A DNA stretch of 64,000 nt from Candidatus Gastranaerophilales bacterium (GTDB taxonomy: Bacteria; Cyanobacteriota; Vampirovibrionia; Gastranaerophilales; Gastranaerophilaceae), in contig CALUTJ010000010.1 in NCBI GenBank assembly GCA_944323685.1, forward strand, positions 1 through 64,000, in the 5' to 3' direction. The stretch's first letter is position 1. Each line of letters starts with the position of its first letter. The notes under the pieces were generated by a model. That model was given only the letters and a program-made list of their open reading frames with translations. It was not told where the DNA came from and did no database searches. Position numbers and translations under genes: made by a program. Positions 27,801 to 35,966 of the stretch are shown piece after piece.

Positions 27801-30800
27801 CCGTGCCTGATGCGCCGACACCGATATTATTGTTTAAAATATCCTGTTTGTTGTTTGCGCTAACACTCACTAAATCAGCATCAGTAACAGATGTGTTTGT
27901 AATATTTGCATTTAAATTATTTGTCAAAACAGACACAAGTGCGTTTACAGGAACAGCTGCGCCTACTCCGTTTACAGCAACTGTTGATGTGGAATTATCA
28001 ATATCAGAGGTTTGTGTCGCCGAAACGGTCACACTTCCCCCTTTGATTGAAGAATCGGCAATATAAGCGTTTACATTGTTTTTGATGACATTTATAATAC
28101 CGTTTGCATTAACAGCAGCCCCGAGACCGTTAACACCGGCAGAAACTAAAATGCCGTCTAAATCAAGGTTTGCGGTTGAAGCAACAGAGGTCGATATTGC
28201 ATTGGTAATCTCTGTTTTTAAAATATACGCATTCAGATCATTATCAAATACGTTAACACCCGCAAAGCCTGAAACGCTTGCGCCGACACCGCTGCCTGAT
28301 ACACCTAAAATTGCAGAGATAACATCGACATCAGAACCTGCATTTACTGTTGTCGCTGCATTAGCAATTGAACCGCCGTTGATATAGGCATTTGTGTTGT
28401 TTGTGAATACATTCACAATAGGAGCAAGGCTTACGGCTGCACCTGTACCCGCCACAGCACCTGCAGCAAGTACATCAGTTGTTTTAACTGTATTTTTAGC
28501 TGCAACGTTTACTTTAGCAGCATCAGTAATATCAGTATTTTCAACTTTTGCAGTTACTTCGTTAGAAATTGTATTTACGTTTGTAATGGCTGTAACAGCT
28601 GCTGTACCGGAAACTGCAGTTGTAAATATAATTGTATTCAAATTAAATATGTCATCAGCCGTAACATTTACCGAGCCTTTTTGTATATCGGAATTTGTAA
28701 CAGCTGCTATAGTTGAACCTGAATAAACGTTAGTTACACCGTTTACTCCTACGCCTGCTATACCTGCAACCGCAATACCAATAGCTGCGTCATAAGTGGT
28801 CATTGAAGAGTCAGCATCAACCGATAAACCATTTAGGGTTGAAATAGTTGAGTTATCAACATAAGCATTGACAGTGGTAGTTACTACATTTGCAATGAGC
28901 GTAGCACTAACACCTGCACTGCCGGCTGCACCTATCGTAATAACACCTACAAGAGGTATAAGATTTGAAATATCGTCAGAAGACACAGAGCCATTGTCTA
29001 TTAATGACTGCAATCCTGTGTTTTGGTCTTTGTGGTCGCCGTTAAAGCTATTGTTTGCAGAAATGGTTACACTGCCGTTATTTGATTTAACAGTTGTGTT
29101 TTCAATACCGGCGTTGACCTCGGACGCCATAACATTAGCTATAGCAACCGCACCTACTCCTGCTGCACCGGCTGCTGAGGTAACAAGCACATTGCCCTGG
29201 AAGTTCTGGTCATCATTCGCAGAAACATTCACATCACCGGTTGTATTAATATTTCCGGATTTTTGTCCGTCAGTACCGTCTTTTCCGACTGTAGAATTTA
29301 CTTTATTCGCAAGTACATTTGTAAAGACAGCACCGCCTACGGCAGCCGAACCTGCTGCTGATACTGCGATATTTAATGATTCAGAATCCATGGAATCTGC
29401 GGCAGCAACATTTAAACTTTTAGAATACATATTTACGCCGTTTCCGACATAAGCGTTTGTTGAGTTCACAATTACGTTGGAATTTATAGAACCTTTAACG
29501 GCTGCAGTGCCTGCTGCACCGACTATTGCCATTATTGATTTATAAGTTTGTTCGGAGTTTGCCTCTACATTAACATTGCCGACTCTTGATGTATCACTGC
29601 CGATTTGAGCACCACCAATTTGAGCACCATTTTTGATACCTGCGTCAACTGTGCTGACATTAACGTTAGAGAATATTGAACCGCCGACAGAGGCAGTACC
29701 GGCACCTGTTATATTACCTACAATTACAGCAGCATCTGTTTTGTTAGATGCCAATACATCAATCTTGCCGGCATCTTCAATAACAACGTTAGAGCCGATA
29801 TAGGAATCAACGTCATTTATAACGTTTTTGGATATCAATGAACCTGCAACGCCGGCTGTATTTCCGCCTGCAACACCGTATGTCATATCCCAGTTTTCAT
29901 ATGCACCATCCTTTGACATATCGTAATCACCGGTTATCTTGTCAACAAGCGCAGAAGCAGTAACAGAACCCGGAGTTTCTTCGCCGAAAATATTTTTGGC
30001 GGAAGCGTTAACTTTTATGTCGCCGCCTTTTGTAACGGTTGTGTTATCGATATGTGCGTCAACATTTTTTATATAAACATCTGCAAGTATTGAAGCCCCT
30101 ATACCTGCAGTTCCGCTTGTCGCAGCAAGAACACCGCCTCTGCTTCTTGATTTTGTATTATCGGAAGCAATAACGTCAATGCCGCCAGCTGATACCGTAG
30201 TAGATTTTTTATTATTTGTACCGTCGATTTTTGCGGTTGTAAAGTTTTGAACAACATTCACCCCGACGTTTGCCGCAGCGGCTGCTGAGCCTGATGCCGT
30301 AATTGCCGCTGCAGCAGGTATAGCGTCAATATTTCCGTCTGTTGTGGCTTTTACCGTCAATTTATCGGTTGAAGTCGTGTCAGAGTTTATTAATTGAGCA
30401 GTATTGCTGCTCAATAACGTATTGGACAATACGTTAGCACCGACAGCGAACTTTCCTTCGGAGGTTGCTGCAACCCCAACCGTAATACCTTCGATTGAAG
30501 TGTCATAATCTGAAATAATATCTAAAGTGCCGCTGTTTGTAATATAAGAATCCGAAACAGAAGCTGATATATTGTTTTGAATTACGTTAACAATACCGTT
30601 TGCGCTTATCGGAATACCTGCACCTGTTTGGATACCCATATTTGCGGCAAGGAACTGTAAATTTTCATTATTATCTGCGTTTACGTTAACATCTTTTGCC
30701 GTGATTGTTGAGTTGTTGGCAATGGAGGCGTTTACATTATTATTTATAACGCTGACAATTGCGCCTGCGCCAACACCCGCACCTTTTGAAGCACTGGAGA

Positions 30801-33800
30801 AGCTCAATGCTCCGGCAAGGTTTCTGTTATTAAAGTTATTGTTAGCCACAACATCAACGTCACCGGTTGAGTTGACGGTTGAGTTGTCGATTTGTGCATT
30901 GATTGTGTTATTGATTACATCCGTAGCCATTGCACCCGAGAAGCTGTAGCCGCTTGAAGCATCGGTTATAACGCTGCCGCCGACACCTACAGAGATTAAG
31001 TCCTCAGTTTTTTGAGTTTTATCCTTGTTTGCCGCAACGGAAACGGATTTTGTATTGTTAATTTCTGAATTTGTAATTTTAGCAGTTGTTTCTTTTGTAA
31101 TGAGGTTAAGGTTTCCGCCCATGCCTGCACCTACAGAGGTGTTGCCGGATTGAGCACCTGTTGCACCGGTTGAACCTGTCGAACCTGTTGAACCGGTAGA
31201 GCCGCCGGCACCCACGCCTGTTCCGGTTCCTGTTCCGCTGCTGCCTGTATTAACACTCATTCCGCCGGCGCCTTTGTAAGAGGTTGAGTGGTTTTCTGCG
31301 TTTACATCAACTGCTATAGTATCAGCTCCGCTTTCGTGTTTTACTTTTGCACCGTCGATTTGAGCGTTGACTTTGTTTTCTAAAATATCAGTGTTGAACG
31401 AACCGCCTGCCGAAACCTGCGTTGTTGTATCGTCCTGACTTGCTTTTGCTACGCCGACGCCGATTGCAACCTGAACGTTATCATTGTTTTCTTCTGCTTT
31501 GACATTTAATTTATTGTCGCTGCCTTTGAAGGTGATATCAGTACCTTTTAAAGAAGCTTTAGTTTCATTAATGTTCTCAACAAAGTTAACCGCAGCACCG
31601 GCACCGACAGTAGCCGCTTTGGCAATACCGCCGCCGATATTTAAAGATTTTGTTGTCTGGTTAGCTTCGACATTAACGTCTTTGCCTACGGTAATTTGTG
31701 CATTGCCGACTTCTGATGTAACGCTGGACTCGTTAAGCTGTACATTAACAGAACCTGCTGCCGCAACGGAAATGTTTTTTGACTGTCCGTTCTTGGAATT
31801 TAAATTATCAAGGTTTGCAGCTTCTTTACCTGTTGAACCCTGGAATTTAACGTCGTTTGTTGAATTTCCGTCAGAAGCCGTTAATTTATTTCCGTTTGCA
31901 TCTTTATAAACACCGTCCGCATCTGCTTTATAGCTATTACCGTTAACGTTAACATCGGGATTTGCATCAGAACCAACAGGAGCTTCGGTAGAGCCTAATT
32001 TACCGGACACCTTGTCAAAAAGCCCCGAAACTTTTGAGAACAGCGGGTTGCTTTCCGCAAGTTTGTTGCCGGCAAAGCTGCTGTCAGTATCTTTTTTATC
32101 CTCTTTCTTGCTGAGTTTAACACCGCCTGCGAAGGCACCGGCTATTGCCACATCAATTGATTGCGTATAAGAATCTGAAATTACGTTCAAATCCTTTGTA
32201 AGATTAACTACCGCACCATCTGCAATGCTTGCTTTGACATCTCTGTCAAACTGGCTTACGTTAACAGATGCACCGACAGCACCGCCTGATGAAGATGAAG
32301 ATGACGAACCCGACCCTTCAGAGCCTGAAACTTTTGCGCTTTCTGAGGCAATTGCACCGGCAATAAGTATATTAGATATGCCGTCTTTTATTGTTGATGC
32401 TTCGTTTAACACAAGCAAGCCCGTGTCTGAATCCACGCCCATATAATTGCTTATCTGAGGTGAAGTCAAATCAGGGTCTAAGCCGACTTCATAATCTTCG
32501 GCGTTCAAATCTTCAAACGGATTGCTTTCTTCATATACGGGGTCGCCGTATTCATCATAAACTATATTTCCGTCTTCATCTTTTTTAGGCACTGATTCAT
32601 GGAATAAATACCCTTCAGAGTTTTGTGCCGTAGCAAGCTGAGCTTCGCCTGCCTTAATATTCAAGGTAGAAGCATTGACCTTAGATGCGCCTAAAGAAGC
32701 CTCTGTTGCCCCTGTAACATTTTGAACCGTAACGCTTCCGGAAATTGCAACACCGTTGTTGCCGGTAGCTTTACTGCCGGTGACAACCGCAGTGAGAAAA
32801 TCCTGCTGGTTTGCAGCCTGAATATTAAGCTCGCCTTTTGTTTTATTCTGTGTGCTGCCTATAGCATTTTCGGTAACATTTATAACAGCACCGTCACCGA
32901 CCTGAGCACGTGCGTTGCTTTCTACACTTTCAACAACAACGTTGCCGCCCACACCGCTTTTTTTGCCTGACGCACCGTCAGTAAGTTTCCAGAGTTTTGC
33001 AACATCGCCGGCTGCATTGTATTGTACAACCTGATTTGCTGCGTTAACTATAACATCACCGGCGTTGATAACTGAATTGTCACCGATTCTGGCAACAGTG
33101 TTGTTTACAACATCGGAAACTATTACGGAAGCGGCAATACCGATACCGCTGCCTGCGGAAGATGTTGTTTCCGCCCAGTTGTTGAAGAAACCTTGCAGAC
33201 CGAGGTTATTTTTTATTCCTCCGTTTTTAATACCGAATTTTATATCGGAAATTTCAGACCCTATTTCGGCTGCAGGGTTTGTTAAACCTTGAAGCAAAAG
33301 TCTTATATCCCACTGGTCGCCTTTGCCAAGCTCAGCATTTACATTGCCTTTTATGTCTTCCGGCAAATCTTCAATATCTCCGGCAGCCTGAATTACATTC
33401 AATATCAAATCAAAGGTTGCGTTGTTTCTCGGAAGTTCCGTTGTTGCGTTAACGGACAATTTGTTATCAGCAGTAACGTTTGCGTGATTTTGGGCAGTAC
33501 CGTCCTCTATCACGGCAGTCGTATTGTTATTCTGATTGTTAACAATTACGGCAACACCGGGGTTCGGGATATAATCGCCGACTCCGCCTGAAGAACCTGA
33601 GCCGGAAGCCTTAGAATCTCCGTCTTTAACATGAGCTTTTGTAGTGTTAACTGTCAAATCAACCGTATTTGCATTAACAGAAACATTGTCGGCATGGATA
33701 TTTGCATTTGCTCCGATTTTTGCCGTTGTAGTAATGTTTGAGTCGTTAACAACAAGCGCAGTGCTCGCATTAGGCACTAAATCACTGACAGAACCCAGTA

Positions 33801-35778
33801 TATTAGTATCAATAACACCGCTCAGTTTATCTGCAATAAGGTTTAAGATTTTGAACTTAAACTTATCACCCATTCTAAGCTTTGGATCTTTAGGGTCAAC
33901 CGTAGCCTGAGAAGTGTTGGAGGCCATGTGCAGATTCTGTGCGTTTACGGACACATTGCCGTCACCGTTTGTATTTACGGTAGTATCAATCTTAGCAGTT
34001 GTGTTGATATTTGTGTCTTTTAATGTTACGGCAACCGCAATACCGCCGTTATCTTTACCGATGCTTGCAATAGAATTTATATTGCTCAAATCGCTCGATA
34101 CGTTAACAGCATCAACCTCTACGTTAGCAGCGTTAATAATTGCACCGCTGTTTACCAGTGCGCTTGTTTGCGCATCAAGCGTTGATTTTAATAATAACAC
34201 CTGAATTGTCGGTATGCCGGTGTATCCGCCGACAAGCTGACCTGCGGCAGAGGTAGGATTTTTTAATTTAATATTGTGTGAGTTTTGAGATTGTGCGTGA
34301 ATATTAACGTCATTTCCCGCTGTAATTTTCGCACCGTCATTTACATTTATTGTAGAAATCGTTTTAGAACCAAGTGTATAGTAATACTCCTGACCCGAGT
34401 CAATTACGGGGGTGTATCTTGTACCTGTTTTGATTGAAGTATTTGCAACTGCAAGAGAATTTATATTAACATCATTATCGGCAATAATATCTGCACCGCT
34501 GCCGATTACGACCTCCGCTTTTGCTCTGGCGCCTTCAAAATCAAAACCTTCACCGGTTACGGCACCTTCTATAATTTGCCCGATAGCAGAGCTGTATGCA
34601 CTGTCAAACAATGTTGTACCGTCTTTTTGTGCGATATAATCAGCCTTGCTTGTTGCACTGATATCAACATTATTTCCTTTTAAAACGGCATTGTTAATAT
34701 CTACTTTTGCAAAATTTGTGTCGTTGTGTGCATTCGGATTTGTTGCATCAGAAGGAATTGAGTCTCTGACATAAGTTTCTAAAGCACTTTGTACGTTTTC
34801 TGAAGTTATGCCCAAGTCCCGTAATTCTTTAGGCAAAAGGTTTGTATCAAGTACATTGCCGTATTCGTCCACAAGCGGACCGGATAGATTATTAAGAACA
34901 AACTCTTGACCTTTAATAATTAATTTATCGCCAAGTGTAGGAGCAACAACAGTTTTAATTGATTGAGCCTGAATAACGATATTTCCGTTAGCATCTTTTG
35001 TAAATCCCGTACCGCTTTGCACCTTATTGTTTACAAGTGCGTCAAATAACTTTCCGGCAGCCTCTGTTGTTGCAAGTCTTTCGTTTACCTTTTGTCCTGC
35101 GTTTGTTACGGCAGCGTTATCTACACCGGCAAGAATACCGGCTTTATTATCTGCTGTGTTACCGACCTTAACAGTTTGAGCAACAAGGTTTACGTCCCCT
35201 CTGGCAATGATTTTACCGTTAACAGTGATATCAGAGCCCATATCGGAAGCTTTTAAAACAGCAAGATTGTTTTCATGCGTATAACCTTCCGGCAAAGCAG
35301 AGCCTATTGCAGAATCTGTCATATATTTTAAATACGCCTGCTGTGTAGGCGCAATGGCAGTCAGAGAGCCTACATTTATAACACCTGATGCACCGACAGC
35401 CATGCCGTTTGGAGAAACAAATATGGCATGCCCGCCTATATCACCGTTTTTTAAAATCCCGTTTAAAACACCGTTGATAATAATTCTGTTATCAACGAGG
35501 TTTACAAATTTATCAACGGAAATATCTCCGTTTTTAAGTGCAAAAATAAGGTTGGCAACATCGCCTTTACCAAGTTCAAAGTTGCCGTAATGTTTGAAAC
35601 CAAAATCACCATTGGCAAAATCAGGATGTATATCAAAAGAACCGCTTTGTCCGTTAGCAACTCCTGAAATATTAGATTCGGCAAATGCCGGCAATATCAT
35701 GGTCTGCTGCATAAAAAACAAAGATGTTAATACAAATGCAACAAGTTTTTTTACACTCAAATTAAATTTTAAAAACAT
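18826..35778 (-). CDS. Giant TpsA-type filamentous adhesin (LktA-like, 5,650 aa) with C-terminal PilZ domain
   Basis: One uninterrupted frame of nearly 17 kb. Residues 1-34 are a long signal peptide ending LPAFA. The next about 250 residues are a haemagglutination-activity (TPS) domain (GHAIFVSPNGMAVGASGVINVG), which targets the protein to a TpsB pore. The bulk is beta-helical repeat of the Fusobacterium leukotoxin LktA style: 75-85-residue units built on NxVNAxI...SxI...VxVxAxN, then shorter 20-25-residue units near 4600-4950. Linker tracts occur at about 1150-1165 (Ser/Gly) and 1510-1545 (GSTG repeats); coiled coils at about 3850-3915 and 4093-4142. There is no autotransporter barrel. The last about 115 residues form a PilZ domain. 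AGGG precedes ATG 35778. The partner transporter is divergent at 35967. Confidence 0.93.
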   Translation of the reverse strand: MFLKFNLSVKKLVAFVLTSLFFMQQTMILPAFAESNISGVANGQSGSFDIHPDFANGDFGFKHYGNFELGKGDVANLIFALKNGDISVDKFVNLVDNRIIINGVLNGILKNGDIGGHAIFVSPNGMAVGASGVINVGSLTAIAPTQQAYLKYMTDSAIGSALPEGYTHENNLAVLKASDMGSDITVNGKIIARGDVNLVAQTVKVGNTADNKAGILAGVDNAAVTNAGQKVNERLATTEAAGKLFDALVNNKVQSGTGFTKDANGNIVIQAQSIKTVVAPTLGDKLIIKGQEFVLNNLSGPLVDEYGNVLDTNLLPKELRDLGITSENVQSALETYVRDSIPSDATNPNAHNDTNFAKVDINNAVLKGNNVDISATSKADYIAQKDGTTLFDSAYSSAIGQIIEGAVTGEGFDFEGARAKAEVVIGSGADIIADNDVNINSLAVANTSIKTGTRYTPVIDSGQEYYYTLGSKTISTINVNDGAKITAGNDVNIHAQSQNSHNIKLKNPTSAAGQLVGGYTGIPTIQVLLLKSTLDAQTSALVNSGAIINAANVEVDAVNVSSDLSNINSIASIGKDNGGIAVAVTLKDTNINTTAKIDTTVNTNGDGNVSVNAQNLHMASNTSQATVDPKDPKLRMGDKFKFKILNLIADKLSGVIDTNILGSVSDLVPNASTALVVNDSNITTTAKIGANANIHADNVSVNANTVDLTVNTTKAHVKDGDSKASGSGSSGGVGDYIPNPGVAVIVNNQNNNTTAVIEDGTAQNHANVTADNKLSVNATTELPRNNATFDLILNVIQAAGDIEDLPEDIKGNVNAELGKGDQWDIRLLLQGLTNPAAEIGSEISDIKFGIKNGGIKNNLGLQGFFNNWAETTSSAGSGIGIAASVIVSDVVNNTVARIGDNSVINAGDVIVNAANQVVQYNAAGDVAKLWKLTDGASGKKSGVGGNVVVESVESNARAQVGDGAVINVTENAIGSTQNKTKGELNIQAANQQDFLTAVVTGSKATGNNGVAISGSVTVQNVTGATEASLGASKVNASTLNIKAGEAQLATAQNSEGYLFHESVPKKDEDGNIVYDEYGDPVYEESNPFEDLNAEDYEVGLDPDLTSPQISNYMGVDSDTGLLVLNEASTIKDGISNILIAGAIASESAKVSGSEGSGSSSSSSSGGAVGASVNVSQFDRDVKASIADGAVVNLTKDLNVISDSYTQSIDVAIAGAFAGGVKLSKKEDKKDTDSSFAGNKLAESNPLFSKVSGLFDKVSGKLGSTEAPVGSDANPDVNVNGNSYKADADGVYKDANGNKLTASDGNSTNDVKFQGSTGKEAANLDNLNSKNGQSKNISVAAAGSVNVQLNESSVTSEVGNAQITVGKDVNVEANQTTKSLNIGGGIAKAATVGAGAAVNFVENINETKASLKGTDITFKGSDNKLNVKAEENNDNVQVAIGVGVAKASQDDTTTQVSAGGSFNTDILENKVNAQIDGAKVKHESGADTIAVDVNAENHSTSYKGAGGMSVNTGSSGTGTGTGVGAGGSTGSTGSTGSTGATGAQSGNTSVGAGMGGNLNLITKETTAKITNSEINNTKSVSVAANKDKTQKTEDLISVGVGGSVITDASSGYSFSGAMATDVINNTINAQIDNSTVNSTGDVDVVANNNFNNRNLAGALSFSSASKGAGVGAGAIVSVINNNVNASIANNSTITAKDVNVNADNNENLQFLAANMGIQTGAGIPISANGIVNVIQNNISASVSDSYITNSGTLDIISDYDTSIEGITVGVAATSEGKFAVGANVLSNTLLSSNTAQLINSDTTSTDKLTVKATTDGNIDAIPAAAAITASGSAAAAANVGVNVVQNFTTAKIDGTNNKKSTTVSAGGIDVIASDNTKSRSRGGVLAATSGTAGIGASILADVYIKNVDAHIDNTTVTKGGDIKVNASAKNIFGEETPGSVTASALVDKITGDYDMSKDGAYENWDMTYGVAGGNTAGVAGSLISKNVINDVDSYIGSNVVIEDAGKIDVLASNKTDAAVIVGNITGAGTASVGGSIFSNVNVSTVDAGIKNGAQIGGAQIGSDTSRVGNVNVEANSEQTYKSIMAIVGAAGTAAVKGSINSNVIVNSTNAYVGNGVNMYSKSLNVAAADSMDSESLNIAVSAAGSAAVGGAVFTNVLANKVNSTVGKDGTDGQKSGNINTTGDVNVSANDDQNFQGNVLVTSAAGAAGVGAVAIANVMASEVNAGIENTTVKSNNGSVTISANNSFNGDHKDQNTGLQSLIDNGSVSSDDISNLIPLVGVITIGAAGSAGVSATLIANVVTTTVNAYVDNSTISTLNGLSVDADSSMTTYDAAIGIAVAGIAGVGVNGVTNVYSGSTIAAVTNSDIQKGSVNVTADDIFNLNTIIFTTAVSGTAAVTAITNVNTISNEVTAKVENTDITDAAKVNVAAKNTVKTTDVLAAGAVAGTGAAVSLAPIVNVFTNNTNAYINGGSIANAATTVNAGSDVDVISAILGVSGSGVGASVSGFAGVNVFDNDLNAYILKTEITNAISTSVASTANLDLDGILVSAGVNGLGAAVNANGIINVIKNNVNAYIADSSIKGGSVTVSATQTSDIDNSTSTVAVNGVGAAVPVNALVSVLTNNLNANITNTSVTDADLVSVSANNKQDILNNNIGVGASGTAAGGVNTTVNVLENTAKAYIDAQDKTIKASGKVSVAAKDEILMQTNLGLATVSGFGAGGANVNVNVINNAVLSQLISSDKGQIKADSVEVKSDSIIGLDEAGITAAAAGTLGIAGTVFVNSIGGKVSLSDENLKEAGIDDSITQANTNFGEIVNGITYEKDGQTLPLAGSYDLTQGDVKGGTQADINANVNTTGADGVKVSANNTLKGYDSDTMNITNATASAGTVAAGVGVLVTDMKYNTSASISGGNVVTQNNGDVTVKANSKVKSNTDAVAASVGGVSIAGNVAYFDNKANTTAEIANASVKSANDINVLAESDDSIISKAISASGGVVSVNLNIAVANTQNAINALISGNNVDIEANNLNLKATNTSILESELYGASAEFAGVSTVVNTAVSQAVSNALISLDNNSTVDVLNDLNIISQTGGINTINNVVIGSLGVYSATGNYQKAESNATFNSGITGGKISANNVKINAGTAKDSDEGGNITATVNTKKATGAFYSAGVTVVDARANGNATAKVTGGNVSANNNIDLKSKLNRTANIDSDSFSAGLVDINALVVSTSTGGHTNINTKDSTLSANNVNMLASSTNTTSASMVSGEVSLIGGDATVVEAVSGGNAKIDTGNINANNTNLKVDINRNAKITNNAKAISLAGLDVTNLEAKTTGTSGINTYGTIQNKAANGQAKNVVISTVDNSTATNESANTSIGFVSGSGLNIVTTSDSAITNNIAGTIKAQTLDIDSTLNRTAISNAASKGAGLVGLGAMNLTSQIGNANTTTISATIDAETVDVDSTMTSTVESYVRDFSAGLIALAYGATKNIVQDTAKNIVNFNGSINAGSLDADIDTLSKAHLFKESGNYGLFVVKGGELSNTLKATSELNLNNAKIETDRDALFSVVNNAKTPSEMQVTDDAGGFVVKDGAQLKNDLEIGASINVNGDTDVRAGDHLDLDITSGTTGFKQKVTSDGSGFTANNNASSIVTAVVNNNININDGLLSGKYVDINMNSSNELSSIAEVDTHHFAGNPSVNSEVNLTINNTLNVAGELFAQSETAGVNEDTSVNINFMGNSKQDLYQLADLYVEAAIATGDADGGINFTTNNNVNVKNNGVISSQKDINVVFDRGEEKLSSKIVYDRVSRLLFGIKIHDDGSYTSVKNESSNKVKVDGKLIAGKNNSMHLTIDKDGNATGTIQDNLYEKQDSTLIEAGKDSQAAKDEIAKIEQALIDLNSEKERLENINETNTANYESLLEQIDALKLQLAMAEYIQDVEDSGKISQNDFKNSIVTMLENNNVANAETVANQLLDYYTMAADDKTNLPIYSFTADGNNVILKYAVDENGNYITENGHYKFADLEGYTINYENNIPVSVTPDDSASVISVGTLTFDKYLEGLNLGEDTTDAIKTSLKGMKIDSQTATITTDSGTKTVRFLTTDGKIIYDSQYVDNMQSVSSEITAAENSANTLNETISSIADDLNDIKNQIKENEARKDNIAQNGLGEFKAENGSYIFKDINATSGTINIQANKGKSEVSGTGEIIMSLADVLINNYSNYNLIFSDLTVAGGVGSFVVDGKTVSENPYKGITISTTGTAGNEGGITINNWYDQNDPVNNTAIGVLPSNIIFNGTINTGVGNVNLYNESGDIEINDGIVANTLKVNVAQGSFTQDTKGQEYVLKAGDTLFAGKNINITASKITVEGNMQAGIADKNITITQDMLDNAVDETQKVIVTDADGTTPLKDANGNVQYKEVETGRLLVKLASGRDSSEGTKQSDYMYDKNNIKAIYDPDTNTVELFGVKVTDEANINLTTTSSDADALYVSENSSIKYADGYGAINIDNRTGANLVVNGLENNKIAGAVTYNGSTELPEYGTKIIEETKFGIHQIDKFPYIAIGEYTVETEKTVGFGANPQNTADATLTDGNTTVDTSKNKTGDLIVNGLVSSGNLTEDEAGLLLQTNGNLVINNRTASEDSDYQVPTIDTKGDVVLNKLTDKGGVIIQGLIKNSGSVSVTNNGTEGITVAGKINNEGADVVITNDSANGGIITVAGSEIKNNGADINLINNGTKGIETSGNILAAKGDINVTNKKGNINFKDGSSIKLNEGYTTQTNNINILNEDTAGAMTIAGAINNYGKGNIDIHNKGTGSALIDTTAVISNNNGNMLVTNENSSLTIAGTVSNTSGQTDVTNNGADGMLISGTVRNGKGVTNIVNNNTSDTSAIKIATTANVTNDDGTIYIKNYGTKEIGLDIEGIVNAIKQNIEITNENSDIEIGEYGSKNDFYVNAQNGNIIISQKNGDILNGVVDPDTQNKNQNHDLGNKDKAYKTLLTAGGNLSMNVEGGNIGADTHALNGKESGFGVNASTRDYTESINVKVNGTVNAKATNNGNALVNIRAKDSDLKVNNITSDGNVMLTAVDWKQADARPTPSDDSYYHGYSIVNAASDKSKANVEGRNISLISSDNLGTKGNAFTYNQLENGSISAMAENDLYIKGMGLNDNIWQLITKRGNMGLEFTGNAIIRELTAGKHLEIVSQGANLTIYDLGKSTNLADTDDILYPHDNILMSSVAPETVDIRVLDTNPDTRVNPNDANSTLNIYNAYIKGQSNGSADVTLRADNIIAHAYDAASSPVSNVARPDGFDATEGRLYANDYMNPDADKNLKATGFNTVGKGGKLVFDIQGVSPDDVVNAGGKESDRNYKPQDVIETVEIFNNPIGFKDTVYKAKDVTLSLNSGANAPTDNRGMEISKIYTDNAYVDTKDLNMHISDAFITNYGEFRNGNLGGQGGGHFISDEYRWLTIVDNDYYRNITNNFGIPVTSQLYTKLTGSFALNMGNVIALETKAPVVHYNPYEVILLPRTENSFYRLTYKDDKIQKTTTTPDFADIDKSTYKPTKRDSIRFAVKQGDGYVNIADKKKKKQERKRIIAIENISRGGIAVVHDGSLKKGERFVIDLDYHNIKASPEVEVVRVVNDRAGLKFINMDKATANKILYMNMFTADAEDQSPQMSKK
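18829..19173 (-). other. PilZ domain at the adhesin C-terminus
   Basis: Residues 5536-5650 of the adhesin carry RDSIR (RxxxR, 5536-5540) and NISRGG (N5570, S5572, G5575; [D/N]xSxxG), the two c-di-GMP-contacting motifs, with strands between and after them and the usual closing RAGLKFINMD followed by a helix. The spacing fits PilZ, allowing a lysine-rich insert (KKKKKQERKR) between the motifs. The frame is continuous with the adhesin and the start of the next gene lies outside it. Confidence 0.82.
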
Positions 35779-35841
35779 ACAAATTCCCTATTCTTACGGT
35801 ATTTTACCAGTTTAAAATAAGGGTATTTGTTTTTCATTATT

Positions 35842-35860
35842 TTGTGACAAAGTGTCACAA
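35842..35860. promoter_or_regulatory. 19-bp palindrome between adhesin and tpsB genes (candidate operator)
   Basis: TTGTGACA-AAG-TGTCACAA is a perfect 8-base-arm inverted repeat in the 188-bp divergent intergenic region. The 17-base core TGTGA-N7-TCACA fits a TGTNA-N7-TNACA pattern (as in TnrA/GlnR boxes) and resembles CRP/FNR sites but with a seven- rather than six-base spacer. On the plus strand TTGTGA lies 18 bases before TATAAA (35866-35871), so it may overlap a -35 for tpsB. The T-run after it would also allow an attenuator hairpin. A dimeric regulator of both genes is the simplest reading. Confidence 0.5.
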
Positions 35861-35966
35861 TTTTTTATAAAATCGTTACATATGATACAAAATATTTTAT
35901 TTCATGTAAAAATAAAATTTATATAAGTTTTATAAATTTTATAAGAAGCGGGTTGAAAAAGATTTA

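Noticed and set aside
28868-29452. Long plus-strand open frames inside the adhesin gene (up to 194 codons)
   Set aside because: They mirror the repetitive, stop-poor adhesin codons on the other strand, have Ala/Thr/Val/Pro-rich nonsense composition and lack ribosome-binding sites.
35842-35860. Reading the 19-bp palindrome as a standard CRP/FNR site
   Set aside because: The half-sites TGTGA and TCACA are seven bases apart instead of six, so I call it only a candidate operator of unknown regulator.
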